Below, piece by piece: positions 7,869 through 16,686 of a stretch of 51,107 nt of DNA (its first letter is position 1; every line of letters begins with the position of its first letter). Below the pieces are notes generated by a model that was not told the origin of the DNA, ran no database searches, and worked only from the letters and a program-made list of their open reading frames with translations. A program made the translations under genes and the position numbers. This stretch comes from UBA5794 sp965368815. GTDB lineage: Bacteria; Actinomycetota; Acidimicrobiia; Spongiisociales; UBA5794. The stretch is from NCBI GenBank assembly GCA_965368815.1, contig CBDUOH010000004.1:1-51107 (forward strand). Direction: 5' to 3'.

Positions 7869-7999
7869 TGGATGTCGCTGAGCAGTGGAACTGGGTCGGG
7901 CTCGCGTACGGGGCGACGTATATCAGTCTCGTCGTCTACGCCGCGGCCGTGGCCAACAAGATCTCCAAGGCCCGGCAACGCCTCGACGGAGGATCATGA
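7868..7999 (+). CDS. ccmD: CcmD-like small membrane protein
   Basis: A 43-residue frame from ATG 7868 (sharing a base with the ccmC stop) to TGA 7997-7999. It has one membrane segment (WVGLAYGATYISLVVYAAAVA) followed by a basic helix NKISKARQRLDGG. This size, topology and position between ccmC and ccmE are those of CcmD, the small subunit that helps release haem-loaded CcmE from CcmABC. CcmD sequences diverge strongly, so the call rests on position and topology. It overlaps the ccmE start by four bases. Confidence 0.8.
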   Translation: MDVAEQWNWVGLAYGATYISLVVYAAAVANKISKARQRLDGGS

Positions 8000-8406
8000 A
8001 CCGCTACCTCCGGTTTGTCATCCCTGGGATCGTGCTGGTGGCCATTCTCGCTTTCCTGCTCGTCAACCTCAGCGCATCGCTGGTGTACTACAACACACCT
8101 GCAGAGGTCCAGACCCGCGAGGCGAGCACCGAACGGCTCCGGCTCGGTGGGCGGGTCGAACCAGGCTCGGTCTCCCAGGCCGACGAGACCGTGATGTTCA
8201 ATGTCCAGGACTGTGACACGTTCGTCGCGGTGGTGCACCAAGGTGCTCCGCCCCAATTGTTCCAGGAGGGGATTGGTGTGGTGCTCGAGGGAACCTGGGA
8301 CGGTGCGGTGTTCGAGTCCGACACGATGCTCGTCAAGCACGACGAGCAATACCGTTCGGACGACACCGAGTACGACACGGAACGCCACTCCTGTAGCGAG
8401 TCATGA
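7996..8406 (+). CDS. ccmE: haem chaperone CcmE
   Basis: A 136-residue protein: an N-terminal membrane anchor (residues 4-28), then a beta-barrel domain with LRLGGRVEPGSV and VVLEGTWDGAVFESDTML. The haem attachment motif HxxxY is present as KHDEQY near residue 114, close to the classic HDENY. CcmE carries haem covalently from CcmC to the CcmF/CcmH ligase. ATG 7996 overlaps the ccmD stop; the stop overlaps ccmF. The tail after the motif is acidic and ends in HSCSES. Confidence 0.93.
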   Translation: MNRYLRFVIPGIVLVAILAFLLVNLSASLVYYNTPAEVQTREASTERLRLGGRVEPGSVSQADETVMFNVQDCDTFVAVVHQGAPPQLFQEGIGVVLEGTWDGAVFESDTMLVKHDEQYRSDDTEYDTERHSCSES

Positions 8407-10430
8407 TCGCCGTCGCGGGCTATCTCGCCGTTGTCACCGCCGTGGTCGCAGCCGTGGGCCTTGTCATCCAGGGGGCCCGCGCGTCACGCACAGGTGACCG
8501 ATCCCTCGTCAGTCTGCCGATCCGGGTCCTGGTCGGCTCGGCTGCGGCTTCGTTCATCCTGCTTGAAGCCGGCATTCTGACGCACGATTTCTCGATTGCG
8601 TACATAGCCAACAACACCGCAACGAGCACGCCGTCGGTCTTCCTGTTCGCCGCGGGGTGGGCAGCCCTCGAAGGCTCGATTGTTCTGTGGGGGCTGCTGC
8701 TCGCCGCCTTCATCGGGATCGTGTATCGCTCGAAGGCCTCCAGCGACCCACTCGGCCTTCTCGCGCTTTCGATCATGGGCGCCGTCGCCGTGTTCTGGTT
8801 CGGGCTCATGGCCACCGTCGCGAATCCTTTCGCCGTGTGCACTGCGGTGGCAGGCGGTGTTTGCTCGGACACGGCCTGGTGGCCCCTTGCGCAGTCCTTG
8901 GCACCACTCGAGGGACGTGGGCCGAATCCCCTTCTCCAGAACCACATCCTCATGGCGATCCATCCGCCGATGCTCTACGTCGGGTACGTCGGGATGACGG
9001 TCCCATTCGGGTTCGCAATAGCCGCCCTCATCCGAAGAGAAGGAGGCAAGCGCTGGCTCGACAGGACGCACCGATGGACGCTCGTGTCGTGGGGATTCCT
9101 CACGGCAGGCATCATGCTCGGCGGGTGGTGGTCCTATGAGGTGCTTGGCTGGGGAGGCTATTGGGCGTGGGATCCGGTGGAGAACGCTGCCCTCCTGCCG
9201 TGGCTCGCTGCAACCGCTTTCCTTCACTCAGCGCTCGTTCAACGAAGGCGCGGCATGCTCCAGGCGTGGAACTTCATGCTGGTGATTGCCACATTCTCGC
9301 TCACAATTCTCGGCACCTTCCTCACGCGGTCGGGTGTGATCGCTTCAGTCCACTCGTTCACGCAATCTGCCGTCGGGCCGGCAATCCTGTCGTTCCTCCT
9401 GATCGTCGTCGTGGCGTCGCTCGCACTGTTCGTGGTCCGGGCTCGCGACATCTCCCAGTCGCCACGGCTGGACTCGCTCGTCTCGAGGGAGGGCTTCATC
9501 CTCGCCAACAACCTGTTGCTCACCGTGTTCACGTTCAGCGTGTTGTTCGGCACGATGTATCCGCTGATCGTGGAAGCAATATCGGGTGACGAAGTGGCTG
9601 TCGGTCGACCGTTCTACGACAAGGCAGCCGTCCCCCTTGCGCTTCTGCTGCTGCTCATGATCGGCCTCGGGTCGGTCGCGCCCTGGCGGGTGGCGACGCC
9701 ACACGTGCTCTGGATTCGTCTGCGTTGGCCGATTGCCGGCGCTCTGGTCGCCGGTGCCGTCGCCGTCGTCGCTGGACTCGCATCGGTTGGTGTCCTGATC
9801 ACGCTGGTACTGGCGGTTTTCGTGATCGGCGCACTTGCTCTCCGGTTCGCCGAGGTCGTCAGCGCCAGGCCCGAAGGGCTCCCTGCGGCGGCGCGCAAGG
9901 TTGTCGCCAATGACCCGGGGTACTGGGGCGGGCAGATCGCCCATGTTGGTGTAGCGCTGGTGGCAATCGCGCTGGCGACCACGAGCGGGCTCGCCGTTCG
10001 CGACACGATCTCGATCGGTATCGACGAAAGCGTCGCCAGCGTCGGGTACTGCTTCGAACATCGGGGTCCGTTCGAGACACAACAGGCGCACCGGACGGTG
10101 TCGGGTGTGTCCATCGCAGTACTCGACGAAGCATGCAGCACAGAGATGCGGGTCATGACCCCGAGCGTCAACGAGTACCCGGGTTTCGGTCAGCCGATCG
10201 GGACGCCTGACGTATGGACGCGTTTCACCGAGGACGTGTACCTGCGGATATCGGGCGGAACCTCAGAGACGATCACGCTCGATGTCTTCGTGTTCCCGTT
10301 CCAATGGCTGTTGTGGTTCGGGGGTCTGGTGATCGTGAGCGGTGGAGCCGTGGCGTTCAGGCGGAAACCGGATCGACGCCCGGAACCGTCAGACCGAGTG
10401 ACGCACTCCGAAGGGCTCCTCGATGCGTGA
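8403..10430 (+). CDS. ccmF: cytochrome c haem ligase subunit CcmF
   Basis: A 675-residue multi-pass protein. The WWD haem-binding motif is clear (GWGGYWAWDPVENAALLPWL), with conserved histidine loops around it (LQNHILMAIHPPMLYVGY, HSALVQRRRG, SVHSFTQSAVGP). CcmF moves haem from CcmE to the apocytochrome CxxCH site, working with CcmH and CcmI. The length matches the family. The late periplasmic region contains two cysteines (VGYCFEHR and DEACSTEM), which is less common. Overlaps of four bases with ccmE and eight with ccmH bind it into the operon. Confidence 0.95.
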   Translation: MIAVAGYLAVVTAVVAAVGLVIQGARASRTGDRSLVSLPIRVLVGSAAASFILLEAGILTHDFSIAYIANNTATSTPSVFLFAAGWAALEGSIVLWGLLLAAFIGIVYRSKASSDPLGLLALSIMGAVAVFWFGLMATVANPFAVCTAVAGGVCSDTAWWPLAQSLAPLEGRGPNPLLQNHILMAIHPPMLYVGYVGMTVPFGFAIAALIRREGGKRWLDRTHRWTLVSWGFLTAGIMLGGWWSYEVLGWGGYWAWDPVENAALLPWLAATAFLHSALVQRRRGMLQAWNFMLVIATFSLTILGTFLTRSGVIASVHSFTQSAVGPAILSFLLIVVVASLALFVVRARDISQSPRLDSLVSREGFILANNLLLTVFTFSVLFGTMYPLIVEAISGDEVAVGRPFYDKAAVPLALLLLLMIGLGSVAPWRVATPHVLWIRLRWPIAGALVAGAVAVVAGLASVGVLITLVLAVFVIGALALRFAEVVSARPEGLPAAARKVVANDPGYWGGQIAHVGVALVAIALATTSGLAVRDTISIGIDESVASVGYCFEHRGPFETQQAHRTVSGVSIAVLDEACSTEMRVMTPSVNEYPGFGQPIGTPDVWTRFTEDVYLRISGGTSETITLDVFVFPFQWLLWFGGLVIVSGGAVAFRRKPDRRPEPSDRVTHSEGLLDA

Positions 10431-10839
10431 GTCGATGAAGACGCTGCTGCCGATCGCCGTAGGTGCGATCGCTATTGGCGTGATGGTCGTTGGGCTCGCC
10501 GGGGGACCCCAGTCGAGCCCGACGGTCGAGGACCGTGTTGCGAGCCTGACAGCGTCGATCAAATGCCCGTTCTGCAACGGTGAGTCCCTCGCCGATTCGC
10601 CCTCGGGGGTGGCGGGGGACTACCGCGATCTCATCGAGGCGAGGGTCCGTGCCGGTGCAACAGACGAAGAGATCCTTGGCGAATTCGCTGCGAACTTCGG
10701 TGATTCGTACATCCTCGACGGATCCACGACTTCGTGGACGGTCGCGTTGTGGGCGATCCCGGTCGCACTGCTTGTCGGTGGCTTGGTGACGATCGTCGCC
10801 ATGCGACGCAGTTCCGCCGCTCCCAGAGGTGGCCCGTGA
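10423..10839 (+). CDS. ccmH: CcmH/CycL apocytochrome thiol reductase subunit
   Basis: A 138-residue protein: a signal-anchor helix (residues 8-26), a three-helix domain with the active-site motif IKCPFCNGESLADS (CxxC), and a C-terminal membrane helix (about 108-128) with a short basic tail. It keeps the apocytochrome CxxCH cysteines reduced and forms part of the haem ligase. This is the short CcmH form, without a fused TPR part; the TPR function is in the following gene. Confidence 0.93.
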   Translation: MRESMKTLLPIAVGAIAIGVMVVGLAGGPQSSPTVEDRVASLTASIKCPFCNGESLADSPSGVAGDYRDLIEARVRAGATDEEILGEFAANFGDSYILDGSTTSWTVALWAIPVALLVGGLVTIVAMRRSSAAPRGGP

Positions 10840-11597
10840 ACGACCCAACGCTCGAACACATCGAATTGCTGAACGATGAACTGTCTGATCTTGAGCGGCA
10901 GGTACTCGAAGGCGACATCGACGAGCCGACAGCCACGAGGCTCCGCGATCGATACACCGCCGAGCTCGAAGCGCTGATCGCCGCCAGAGGTGCCGACGAC
11001 TCGCTGACCACGACTCGCGCAACGCGGAGCTGGATGTCTCGCCGGGCGGCAGTCGGTGTGGCGATTGTCGGTGTGGCGGTTGCGGCGATTGCTGTGTTTG
11101 CAGTCCTTTCACTCAATGATGGTTCCGTGTCGGGAGTCGAAGGTGTCGCGGGTGACGTTCTCGACGGTGACGGCCCGCGCGACCTGTCGACCGTCACGAA
11201 TGACGAGATGGAAGCCGTCGTTGCGGCGAATCCAGACGTGGTACCCATGCGCCTGGCTCTGGCCAGGAGATACTTCGAAGCCGGAGAGTTCGCAAAGGCA
11301 CTCGACCATTACTTCGAGGTACTGGACCGGGAGCAGCACCCCGAGGCCCTCGCGAACGTGGCGTGGATGACCTATCTGTCAGGCCACGCCGACGTCGCCG
11401 TCGGCTATGCGGAAGCGGCGATCGAGCGGGACCCGACGTTTCTCACTGCGCGGTGGTTCCTCGGGAACATCTATGCGACGCTCGGGCGGAATGACGAGGC
11501 CATCGTGATGCTCCGATCCGTGGTTGCCGACGATGAGACCCCGGACGAGGTTCGCGAGAGCGCGCTCGAACTCATCCGGCAATTGGGTGGATCATGA
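10836..11597 (+). CDS. ccmI: CcmI-like TPR protein
   Basis: A 253-residue protein from GTG 10836 (overlap GTGA with ccmH). Residues 1-50 are charged and helical (LNDELSDLERQVLEGDID), a membrane helix follows (about 70-92), then an outer domain with two to three TPR-like repeats (ALARRYFEAGEFAKALDHYF, LANVAWMTYLSGHADVAVGY, WFLGNIYATLGRNDEAIVML). The layout of a short N-terminal module, a helix and TPRs is that of CcmI, which holds the apocytochrome C-terminus for the ligase. Confidence 0.85.
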   Translation: MNDPTLEHIELLNDELSDLERQVLEGDIDEPTATRLRDRYTAELEALIAARGADDSLTTTRATRSWMSRRAAVGVAIVGVAVAAIAVFAVLSLNDGSVSGVEGVAGDVLDGDGPRDLSTVTNDEMEAVVAANPDVVPMRLALARRYFEAGEFAKALDHYFEVLDREQHPEALANVAWMTYLSGHADVAVGYAEAAIERDPTFLTARWFLGNIYATLGRNDEAIVMLRSVVADDETPDEVRESALELIRQLGGS

Positions 11598-12196
11598 CCC
11601 AGCACTCTGCGGTCCGCGGTTCGAGGATGGTGTGGGCGGTGATCGCTGGCGGAGTGTTGTTCCTCGCCCTTGCGGTTGTCTTCGCCAGCCGTTTCGGCTC
11701 TGATCCCTCCGTCGCCGACTCCCCCCTGATGGGCAAGCAAGCTCCGACCGGACAGATCGCCCTCATGGACGGCTCCGGTGCGGTTTCGGTGGACGAGTTC
11801 GGCGGGGACATCGTGGTTGTCAACTTCTGGGCTTCGTGGTGTCTCGGCTGTCGGACGGAACATGAGGCCCTGATCCGTGCCGCGGACGACTACGCGGACT
11901 TCGGTGTCACGTTCGTTGCCGTCAACTACCAGGACGATCCGGTGCGGGCAGAAGGATTCCTTGCCGAACTCGGCGAGAGTGCCCATACGGTGTACACCGC
12001 GGACGAAGGCTCAAGCACCGCATTCGAGTGGGGGGTGCTCGGCCTCCCTGAGACCTTCTTCGTCGATCGCGATGGAACGATCGTCGGCAAGGTGTCGGGG
12101 CCGATCACCTACGGGCTTCTGAGTCAGACGATCGAATCGATCATCGTGGGGAAATCAATCGGTGACATCTCGACCGGCGAGGTCGAGAACCGCTAG
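11594..12196 (+). CDS. ccmG: membrane-anchored thioredoxin-like protein, CcmG/ResA type
   Basis: A 200-residue protein with an N-terminal membrane anchor (about residues 12-32) and a thioredoxin-like domain: strand VVVNFWASWC, active site WCLGC, and cis-proline loop LGLPETFFVDRDG. The TlpA/ResA/CcmG family reduces disulfides outside the membrane; as the last gene of the ccm operon it probably supplies reductant to CcmH or directly to apocytochromes. It starts inside the ccmI stop. The gene ends ten bases before the convergent DUF302 gene. Confidence 0.9.
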   Translation: MTQHSAVRGSRMVWAVIAGGVLFLALAVVFASRFGSDPSVADSPLMGKQAPTGQIALMDGSGAVSVDEFGGDIVVVNFWASWCLGCRTEHEALIRAADDYADFGVTFVAVNYQDDPVRAEGFLAELGESAHTVYTADEGSSTAFEWGVLGLPETFFVDRDGTIVGKVSGPITYGLLSQTIESIIVGKSIGDISTGEVENR

Positions 12197-12206
12197 GTCA
12201 CGTTGG

Positions 12207-12605
12207 TCAGCCGATCGTCGCAAGTGCTGCGACGAGGTGATCGTTGGCCTCGGTGGCCACCGCCTCGAGATCCGGGGAGTCCGCCGCGACCCCGAGCATG
12301 GAATGCGGGTTGACGACCGATATCCGCGTCTTGCCATCGATCGTCGCAATCACGACATTGCATGGCAGCAGCAGGCCGATGTTGTCGTCGGCACCGATGG
12401 CCCGGTTGGCAAGGTTCGGATTGCACGCACCCAATATCTTGTACGCGTCCCGTGTGATCCCGAGCTTCGAGGCGAATGTCGCCGCGACGTCGATCTCGGT
12501 GAGGATTCCGAAACCTCGTTCAGCGAGGGCCGCTCGCATGGCGGTCTCTGCCTCATCAACGGACATCTCTGTGGTGACTTCGTAGCCGTACCGTGTCTTG
12601 TTCAC
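12207..12605 (-). CDS. DUF302 protein
   Basis: A 132-residue protein starting at GTG 12605 with an AAAGGAA site upstream. It shows the DUF302 pattern: an N-terminal strand YGYEVTTEMSVDEAETAM, the segment ALAERGFGILTEIDV, ILGACNPNLANRAIG and the conserved LLLPCNVVI cysteine strand. The family is a small alpha-beta fold found widely in bacteria and archaea, often near redox or metal functions; no reaction is assigned. It converges on the ccm operon, and the two could share a redox theme, but this is only position. Confidence 0.9.
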   Translation of the reverse strand: MNKTRYGYEVTTEMSVDEAETAMRAALAERGFGILTEIDVAATFASKLGITRDAYKILGACNPNLANRAIGADDNIGLLLPCNVVIATIDGKTRISVVNPHSMLGVAADSPDLEAVATEANDHLVAALATIG

Positions 12606-12695
12606 GCTGGGTTCCTTTGCCGACGCCTCACCCGTGGTCTACCGCGACGCGGCGGCTATTGCTCCGACGCACGGAGGAGCACTTCCATCCGTGGG

Positions 12696-12905
12696 TCAGG
12701 CTGGCGTGCCGATTCGGAGCGACGCCATCAGACGTTCGGTCGCGTCCGCTATCTCACGCACGGCGGTGTCGAACGCATCCTGATTGTGGGATGCGGGCTT
12801 GGAGAAACCCGACACCTTCCGAACGTACTGGCGCGAGGCTTCCTCCATCGCAACGCGATCGAAGATCTCGGTTCCGTCCCTGAGTCTGTGGATTGATCTG
12901 CACAT
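12696..12905 (-). CDS. DUF2277 protein
   Basis: A 69-residue protein starting at ATG 12905 (MCRSIHRLRDG). The opening MCRSI and later ASRQYVRKVSGFSKPASHNQ and IADATERLMASL are the family hallmarks of DUF2277. Function is unknown; the conserved second-residue cysteine and the following helices suggest a compact helical bundle. A longer frame begins at 12944 but the family starts at MCRSI. TACTGT on the reverse strand (12912-12917) lies six bases before the ATG, so a leaderless transcript of its own is likely. Confidence 0.85.
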   Translation of the reverse strand: MCRSIHRLRDGTEIFDRVAMEEASRQYVRKVSGFSKPASHNQDAFDTAVREIADATERLMASLRIGTPA

Positions 12906-12940
12906 GCCGCAACAGTAGTTGGCCGCCGACCCAGGTGGAC

Positions 12941-13540
12941 TCAACGTCCTTCTCGTGTGCCGTCCTCGGATGCTGCGTGAGCCGCGATCGCATCGATCAC
13001 GAGGCCGATCGTGGTCGCGAATGAGTCGTCGATGTCGTCGGCCAACGCGAATCCGCCTCGGTTCTCGAGATCAACGAAGCCATGTACCGACGCTCGTAGT
13101 GCCCTGATCAGGGGGACAACCGCCCCGGGGTCGACGCCCATCGAGCCGAGGATCGATCCGATGACTGCAACCGGCCTGGCGAAGGCCGCAGCCAATTCAG
13201 GATCCTCCTCAGCCGACGGTGCGGGCAGAAGCGAGTCGTAGAGCCCCGGGTGGCGGCGGGCGAACGATCGCAACTGCTCGGCAACCGACCTCAGCGCATC
13301 GATACCAGCCAAGCCCTCGACACTCGTGGCGGCCTCGACTGTGAGTACTTCGCTGGCGTGGAGCGCCAGCTCTCGACGGAGCCCTGTGATTCCGTCGACG
13401 TGGCTGTACAGAGAAGGGGACCGCACCCCGAGATCCGCAGCGAGCGATGCAAGCGTGAGTGCGCCAAGACCGTCGCGGTCGACGATGGCGGTCGCGGCGG
13501 CCACCACCTGCTCCCGATCCAGTCCGCGTTTGCGACCCAT
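12941..13540 (-). CDS. TetR-family transcriptional regulator
   Basis: A 199-residue protein. The N-terminal helix-turn-helix is typical (REQVVAAATAIVDRDGLGALTLASLAADLGVRSPSLYSHV, residues 9-48), followed by a helical ligand-binding domain with a C-terminal part resembling the WHG type (RASVHGFVDLE). It begins on the last base of the SRPBCC gene stop, so the two are co-transcribed. The two palindromes in the shared promoter (14005-14017 and 14026-14038) are the obvious operators, which makes autorepression likely. The ligand is unknown. Confidence 0.9.
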   Translation of the reverse strand: MGRKRGLDREQVVAAATAIVDRDGLGALTLASLAADLGVRSPSLYSHVDGITGLRRELALHASEVLTVEAATSVEGLAGIDALRSVAEQLRSFARRHPGLYDSLLPAPSAEEDPELAAAFARPVAVIGSILGSMGVDPGAVVPLIRALRASVHGFVDLENRGGFALADDIDDSFATTIGLVIDAIAAHAASEDGTREGR

Positions 13541-13983
13541 CAGGAAACGGCGACGGACTCGGCCCGTGTCTTCAGTGCCCGGTTCATCGCCTCGAATCCG
13601 GACTTCGTCTGGGTATCGAGCGACTTGCGGAAGAAGCGGACGAGTACCCCGGAGAACGTCTCGCTCTGAGTGAGCTTCGTGCCGTTGGGGGATGCTGCGA
13701 TCTCGAAACGGTGTCGACCGTCAAAGATGCCGCGGAATCCGAGGCTGCCCAGCCACTCCAGGACCCTTCCGCTCTCGACGACCGTGACCCGTGGTTTGAA
13801 TGTCACGGCGTTGCCTTCCGGGGGTTCCAGCCTGTTGATCAGCTTCGTGCCGACCCGAGCCTCGCCCACGGACGAAGTGATGAAGGGGTTCCAGTCCGCG
13901 TATCTGTCCAGGTCGGTCAAAACCTGCCAGACCACTTCGGGTGTGGCGTCGATCTCGATCTCGGTGTGCAGTTCGTGGCGCAT
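13540..13983 (-). CDS. SRPBCC (START-like) domain protein
   Basis: A 147-residue protein with an SRPBCC/polyketide-cyclase-like pattern: EIEIDATPEVVWQVLTDLDRYADWNPF at the N-terminus, a central sheet (VTVVESGRVLEWLGSLGF), and a long C-terminal helix. Members bind hydrophobic ligands in a cavity; the role here is unknown. The start at ATG 13983 has AAGGAG eight bases upstream. It is first in an operon with the TetR gene, suggesting that its ligand, or a related compound, is what the repressor senses. Confidence 0.85.
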   Translation of the reverse strand: MRHELHTEIEIDATPEVVWQVLTDLDRYADWNPFITSSVGEARVGTKLINRLEPPEGNAVTFKPRVTVVESGRVLEWLGSLGFRGIFDGRHRFEIAASPNGTKLTQSETFSGVLVRFFRKSLDTQTKSGFEAMNRALKTRAESVAVS

Positions 13984-14004
13984 GGCCGTTCTCCTTGCAT
14001 GTGA

Positions 14005-14047
14005 CTAATGACATTAGGACGATAACTAATCGCATTAGGCATGTCAA
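14005..14047 (-). promoter_or_regulatory. sigma-70-type promoter with two palindromic TetR operators
   Basis: On the reverse strand, -35 TTGACA (14042-14047) and -10 TATCGT (14019-14024) are separated by exactly 17 bases. A palindrome CTAATCGCATTAG (14026-14038) fills the spacer and a second, CTAATGACATTAG (14005-14017), lies just past the -10 over the start site. Their centres are 21 bases apart, two helical turns, so both face the same side of the DNA. This fits repression of the SRPBCC-TetR operon by TetR dimers. Confidence 0.85.
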
Positions 14048-14151
14048 GAGCGATTCGTTCTACACGCCAGCTTCCGCCGATCGCTGTACGTCTGGACGTC
14101 GAGGAACGATACGCTCCAGCAATCGCAGCCGCGTATTGAAGGAGTTCCGAA

Positions 14152-16662
14152 TTGGCTTCCGAAGCTGACTACCGCTTGCCGCGTTCGGTGATACCGAGCC
14201 ACTACGACATCCACCTCGAGCCTGACCTTGTGTCAGCGTCGTTCACTGGAACGGTGGGAATCGACGTGGACATCGTCGAGTCGACCTCCGATGTCGTCCT
14301 GAACGCGATCGAACTCGATCTTCATTCCGCTGTCATCGAACAGGATGGTGTCGAGCACCCGGCCTCGATCACCCTTGATGCGTCCTCAGAGCGAGCCACC
14401 CTCTCAACCACCTCCCCTCTCGGGACCGGTCCAGCGCGGATCGAGATCAGTTTCACGGGCGTCCTCAACGACGACTTGCGTGGGTTCTACCGATCGGTCT
14501 ACACGATCGACGGTGTCGAGAAGGTCATGGCGACCACGCAATTCGAGGCGACGGACGCACGTCGGGCGTTCCCGTGCTGGGATGAACCGGACCTCAAGGC
14601 AACCTACGGAGTGAAGCTTGTGGTCGAGGACGGTCTCATGGCTGTCTCCAACGCCGCCGAAACAGGCAGACGCACTCGCGAGGACGGCAAGATCGAGGTG
14701 ACGTTCGCCGACACCATGAAGATGTCGACGTACCTCGTGGCGTTCATCGTGGGCGAGCTCGTTGCCACGGACGCTGTCGATGTGGACGGCACCCCGCTCC
14801 GGATCATCGCACCACCGGGCAACGAGGATCTGACGGATTTTGCGCTCGACATGGGCGCCCACTCGCTCCGATTCTTCTCCGAGTACTACGACATCCCGTA
14901 TCCGGGTGACAAGCTCGACATGATCGCCATCCCCGACTTTGCGTTCGGTGCGATGGAGAATCTCGGGTGCATCACGTATCGGGAAACCGCTCTCCTCCTC
15001 GATCCCAAGACCGCCACCCAAGGCGAGATGACGAGGGTCGCCGACGTGATCGCCCATGAGATTGCACACATGTGGTTCGGCGACCTCGTCACGATGCAGT
15101 GGTGGAACGGCATTTGGCTGAACGAGGCATTCGCAACGTTCGCCGAGATCAAATGCGTCAACGCCTATCGACCCGAGTGGCAGCGATGGTTGTCGTTCTC
15201 GGCGATGCGATCGATCAGTCAGGAGACAGACGCACTGGCGGCGACCCGCCCCATCGAGGTGCCCGTTGCCTCGCCCGAGGACGCGAACGCGATGTTCGAC
15301 GTGCTGACGTACCAGAAGGGATCCTCCGTTCTGCGCATGCTTGAGCAGTATCTCGGTGAGGACGAGTTCCGAAAGGGAGTCACCGCGTACCTCAAGAAGC
15401 ATGCGTATGGCAACACGGACACACCCGATCTGTGGGCGGCACTCGAGGCGGCATCGGGCGAGCCGGTCGGCGAGATCATGGACACGTGGATCTTCCAGGG
15501 AGGGTATCCGAGGCTCAATGTTGAGCGCGATGGTGACAACTACCGACTCACCCAGGAGCACTTCCGTCTGATCGGGGACGGCGAATCGACGTGGAAGGTG
15601 CCCGTGCTCTACACGTCGTCGGAAGGAGACGGAAAGGTCATCGTCGGTGAGGACCCTGTCGTGGTGCAGGCCGGGGCGGACGCCATCTTCGATTCCGGCG
15701 GCGAGGGGTTCTTCAGGGTCAACTATGACGAAGACATCCTCGACGGTGTGATCGCTCGGCTGACGGACCTCGATCCGATCGAGCGCTATTCGATCGTCTC
15801 GGACACGTATGCGGCCGTACTCAAGGGCGACCTTCGTGCGGGGAACTACCTGGAGCTCGTTGCGCGACTCAAGGACGAGGACGAGGTCGATGTCTGGTCC
15901 ATTGCTCTTGCCGGGATCGCCGAACTCGACCGCGTGATCTCGTCTGATGACCGACCAAGGATGCAGGCATATGTTCGGGGTCTCGTCTCGCGGAAGGTCG
16001 ACGAACTCGGCTGGAATCCCCGCTCCGGTGAATCCGACAGGAAACGGCAGATGCGTGGTCTGCTGCTGAGAACGCTCGGCAATCTGGGGCAGGATGTCGA
16101 CACCATCGGCGAGGCGATGAACGTCTATACGTCCGGCGGCGCAGTCGATGCCGAGGTCGCAGAGGCGGCCCTGATGATCGTGGCGTCGAATGACGACGGT
16201 GGTCGGCTGGACGAATTGATGAGCAAGTCGAATGCCGCCACCAACCCGCAGCAGAAGATCAAATTCCTCCGGGCAGCGACCCAACTCGGGAGTCCGGAGT
16301 CAGCCGAAAAGCTGTTCCGGATGTGTCTTGACGGCACGGTCCGGACCCAGGACACGTTCTGGGTCCTTGCGTTGCTGATCGGTCACCGAGAGAACGGACC
16401 CCTAGTCTGGAATCTCGTCACCGAGCATTGGGATGAGGTCATCGGTGTGATTCCCCCGGCGACGAAGCGGCGTCTCATCGACCTCCTCCCGAACCGATCG
16501 GAGCCTGAGGTCGCCGCATCCATCGAAGCCTGGTTCGAGGATCATGAGATCCCAGGTGGTGCCCTCGCGGTCCGTCAGCAGCTCGAACTCTTGCGTGCCA
16601 ACGTCGGTCTCCGTGAGCGCGAAGGCACCCGGATGGGTGAGGCATTGGACCAGCTCGGCTGA
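14152..16662 (+). CDS. pepN: M1-family aminopeptidase N
   Basis: An 836-residue protein starting at TTG 14152, chosen because AAGGAG lies seven bases upstream and the translation opens ASEADYRLPRSVIPSHYDI as in M1 peptidases. The exopeptidase motif is FGAMENLG, and the zinc site is HEIAHMWFGD followed 18 residues later by the glutamate of NEAFATF. A C-terminal helical domain (about residues 500-830) resembles the ERAP1 C-terminal domain. It removes N-terminal residues from peptides in the cytoplasm. It is monocistronic, between the TetR promoter and the 55-bp repeat, and converges on the next gene. Confidence 0.95.
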   Translation: MASEADYRLPRSVIPSHYDIHLEPDLVSASFTGTVGIDVDIVESTSDVVLNAIELDLHSAVIEQDGVEHPASITLDASSERATLSTTSPLGTGPARIEISFTGVLNDDLRGFYRSVYTIDGVEKVMATTQFEATDARRAFPCWDEPDLKATYGVKLVVEDGLMAVSNAAETGRRTREDGKIEVTFADTMKMSTYLVAFIVGELVATDAVDVDGTPLRIIAPPGNEDLTDFALDMGAHSLRFFSEYYDIPYPGDKLDMIAIPDFAFGAMENLGCITYRETALLLDPKTATQGEMTRVADVIAHEIAHMWFGDLVTMQWWNGIWLNEAFATFAEIKCVNAYRPEWQRWLSFSAMRSISQETDALAATRPIEVPVASPEDANAMFDVLTYQKGSSVLRMLEQYLGEDEFRKGVTAYLKKHAYGNTDTPDLWAALEAASGEPVGEIMDTWIFQGGYPRLNVERDGDNYRLTQEHFRLIGDGESTWKVPVLYTSSEGDGKVIVGEDPVVVQAGADAIFDSGGEGFFRVNYDEDILDGVIARLTDLDPIERYSIVSDTYAAVLKGDLRAGNYLELVARLKDEDEVDVWSIALAGIAELDRVISSDDRPRMQAYVRGLVSRKVDELGWNPRSGESDRKRQMRGLLLRTLGNLGQDVDTIGEAMNVYTSGGAVDAEVAEAALMIVASNDDGGRLDELMSKSNAATNPQQKIKFLRAATQLGSPESAEKLFRMCLDGTVRTQDTFWVLALLIGHRENGPLVWNLVTEHWDEVIGVIPPATKRRLIDLLPNRSEPEVAASIEAWFEDHEIPGGALAVRQQLELLRANVGLREREGTRMGEALDQLG

Positions 16663-16686
16663 TCCCAGCCCTCCTGCAAGGTCACA

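Noticed and set aside
3868..11640. The start of ccmG (around 11594) and a stretch near 3868 translate to similar short strings (HSAVRGSR / HSAVHGSR).
   Set aside because: Only about 10 residues match, in different contexts, with no wider similarity; treated as chance.
14404..16284. A 626-codon open frame on the minus strand opposite the aminopeptidase gene.
   Set aside because: It is a GC-rich shadow: the plus strand encodes a complete M1 peptidase with all motifs, and the reverse translation has no family resemblance.
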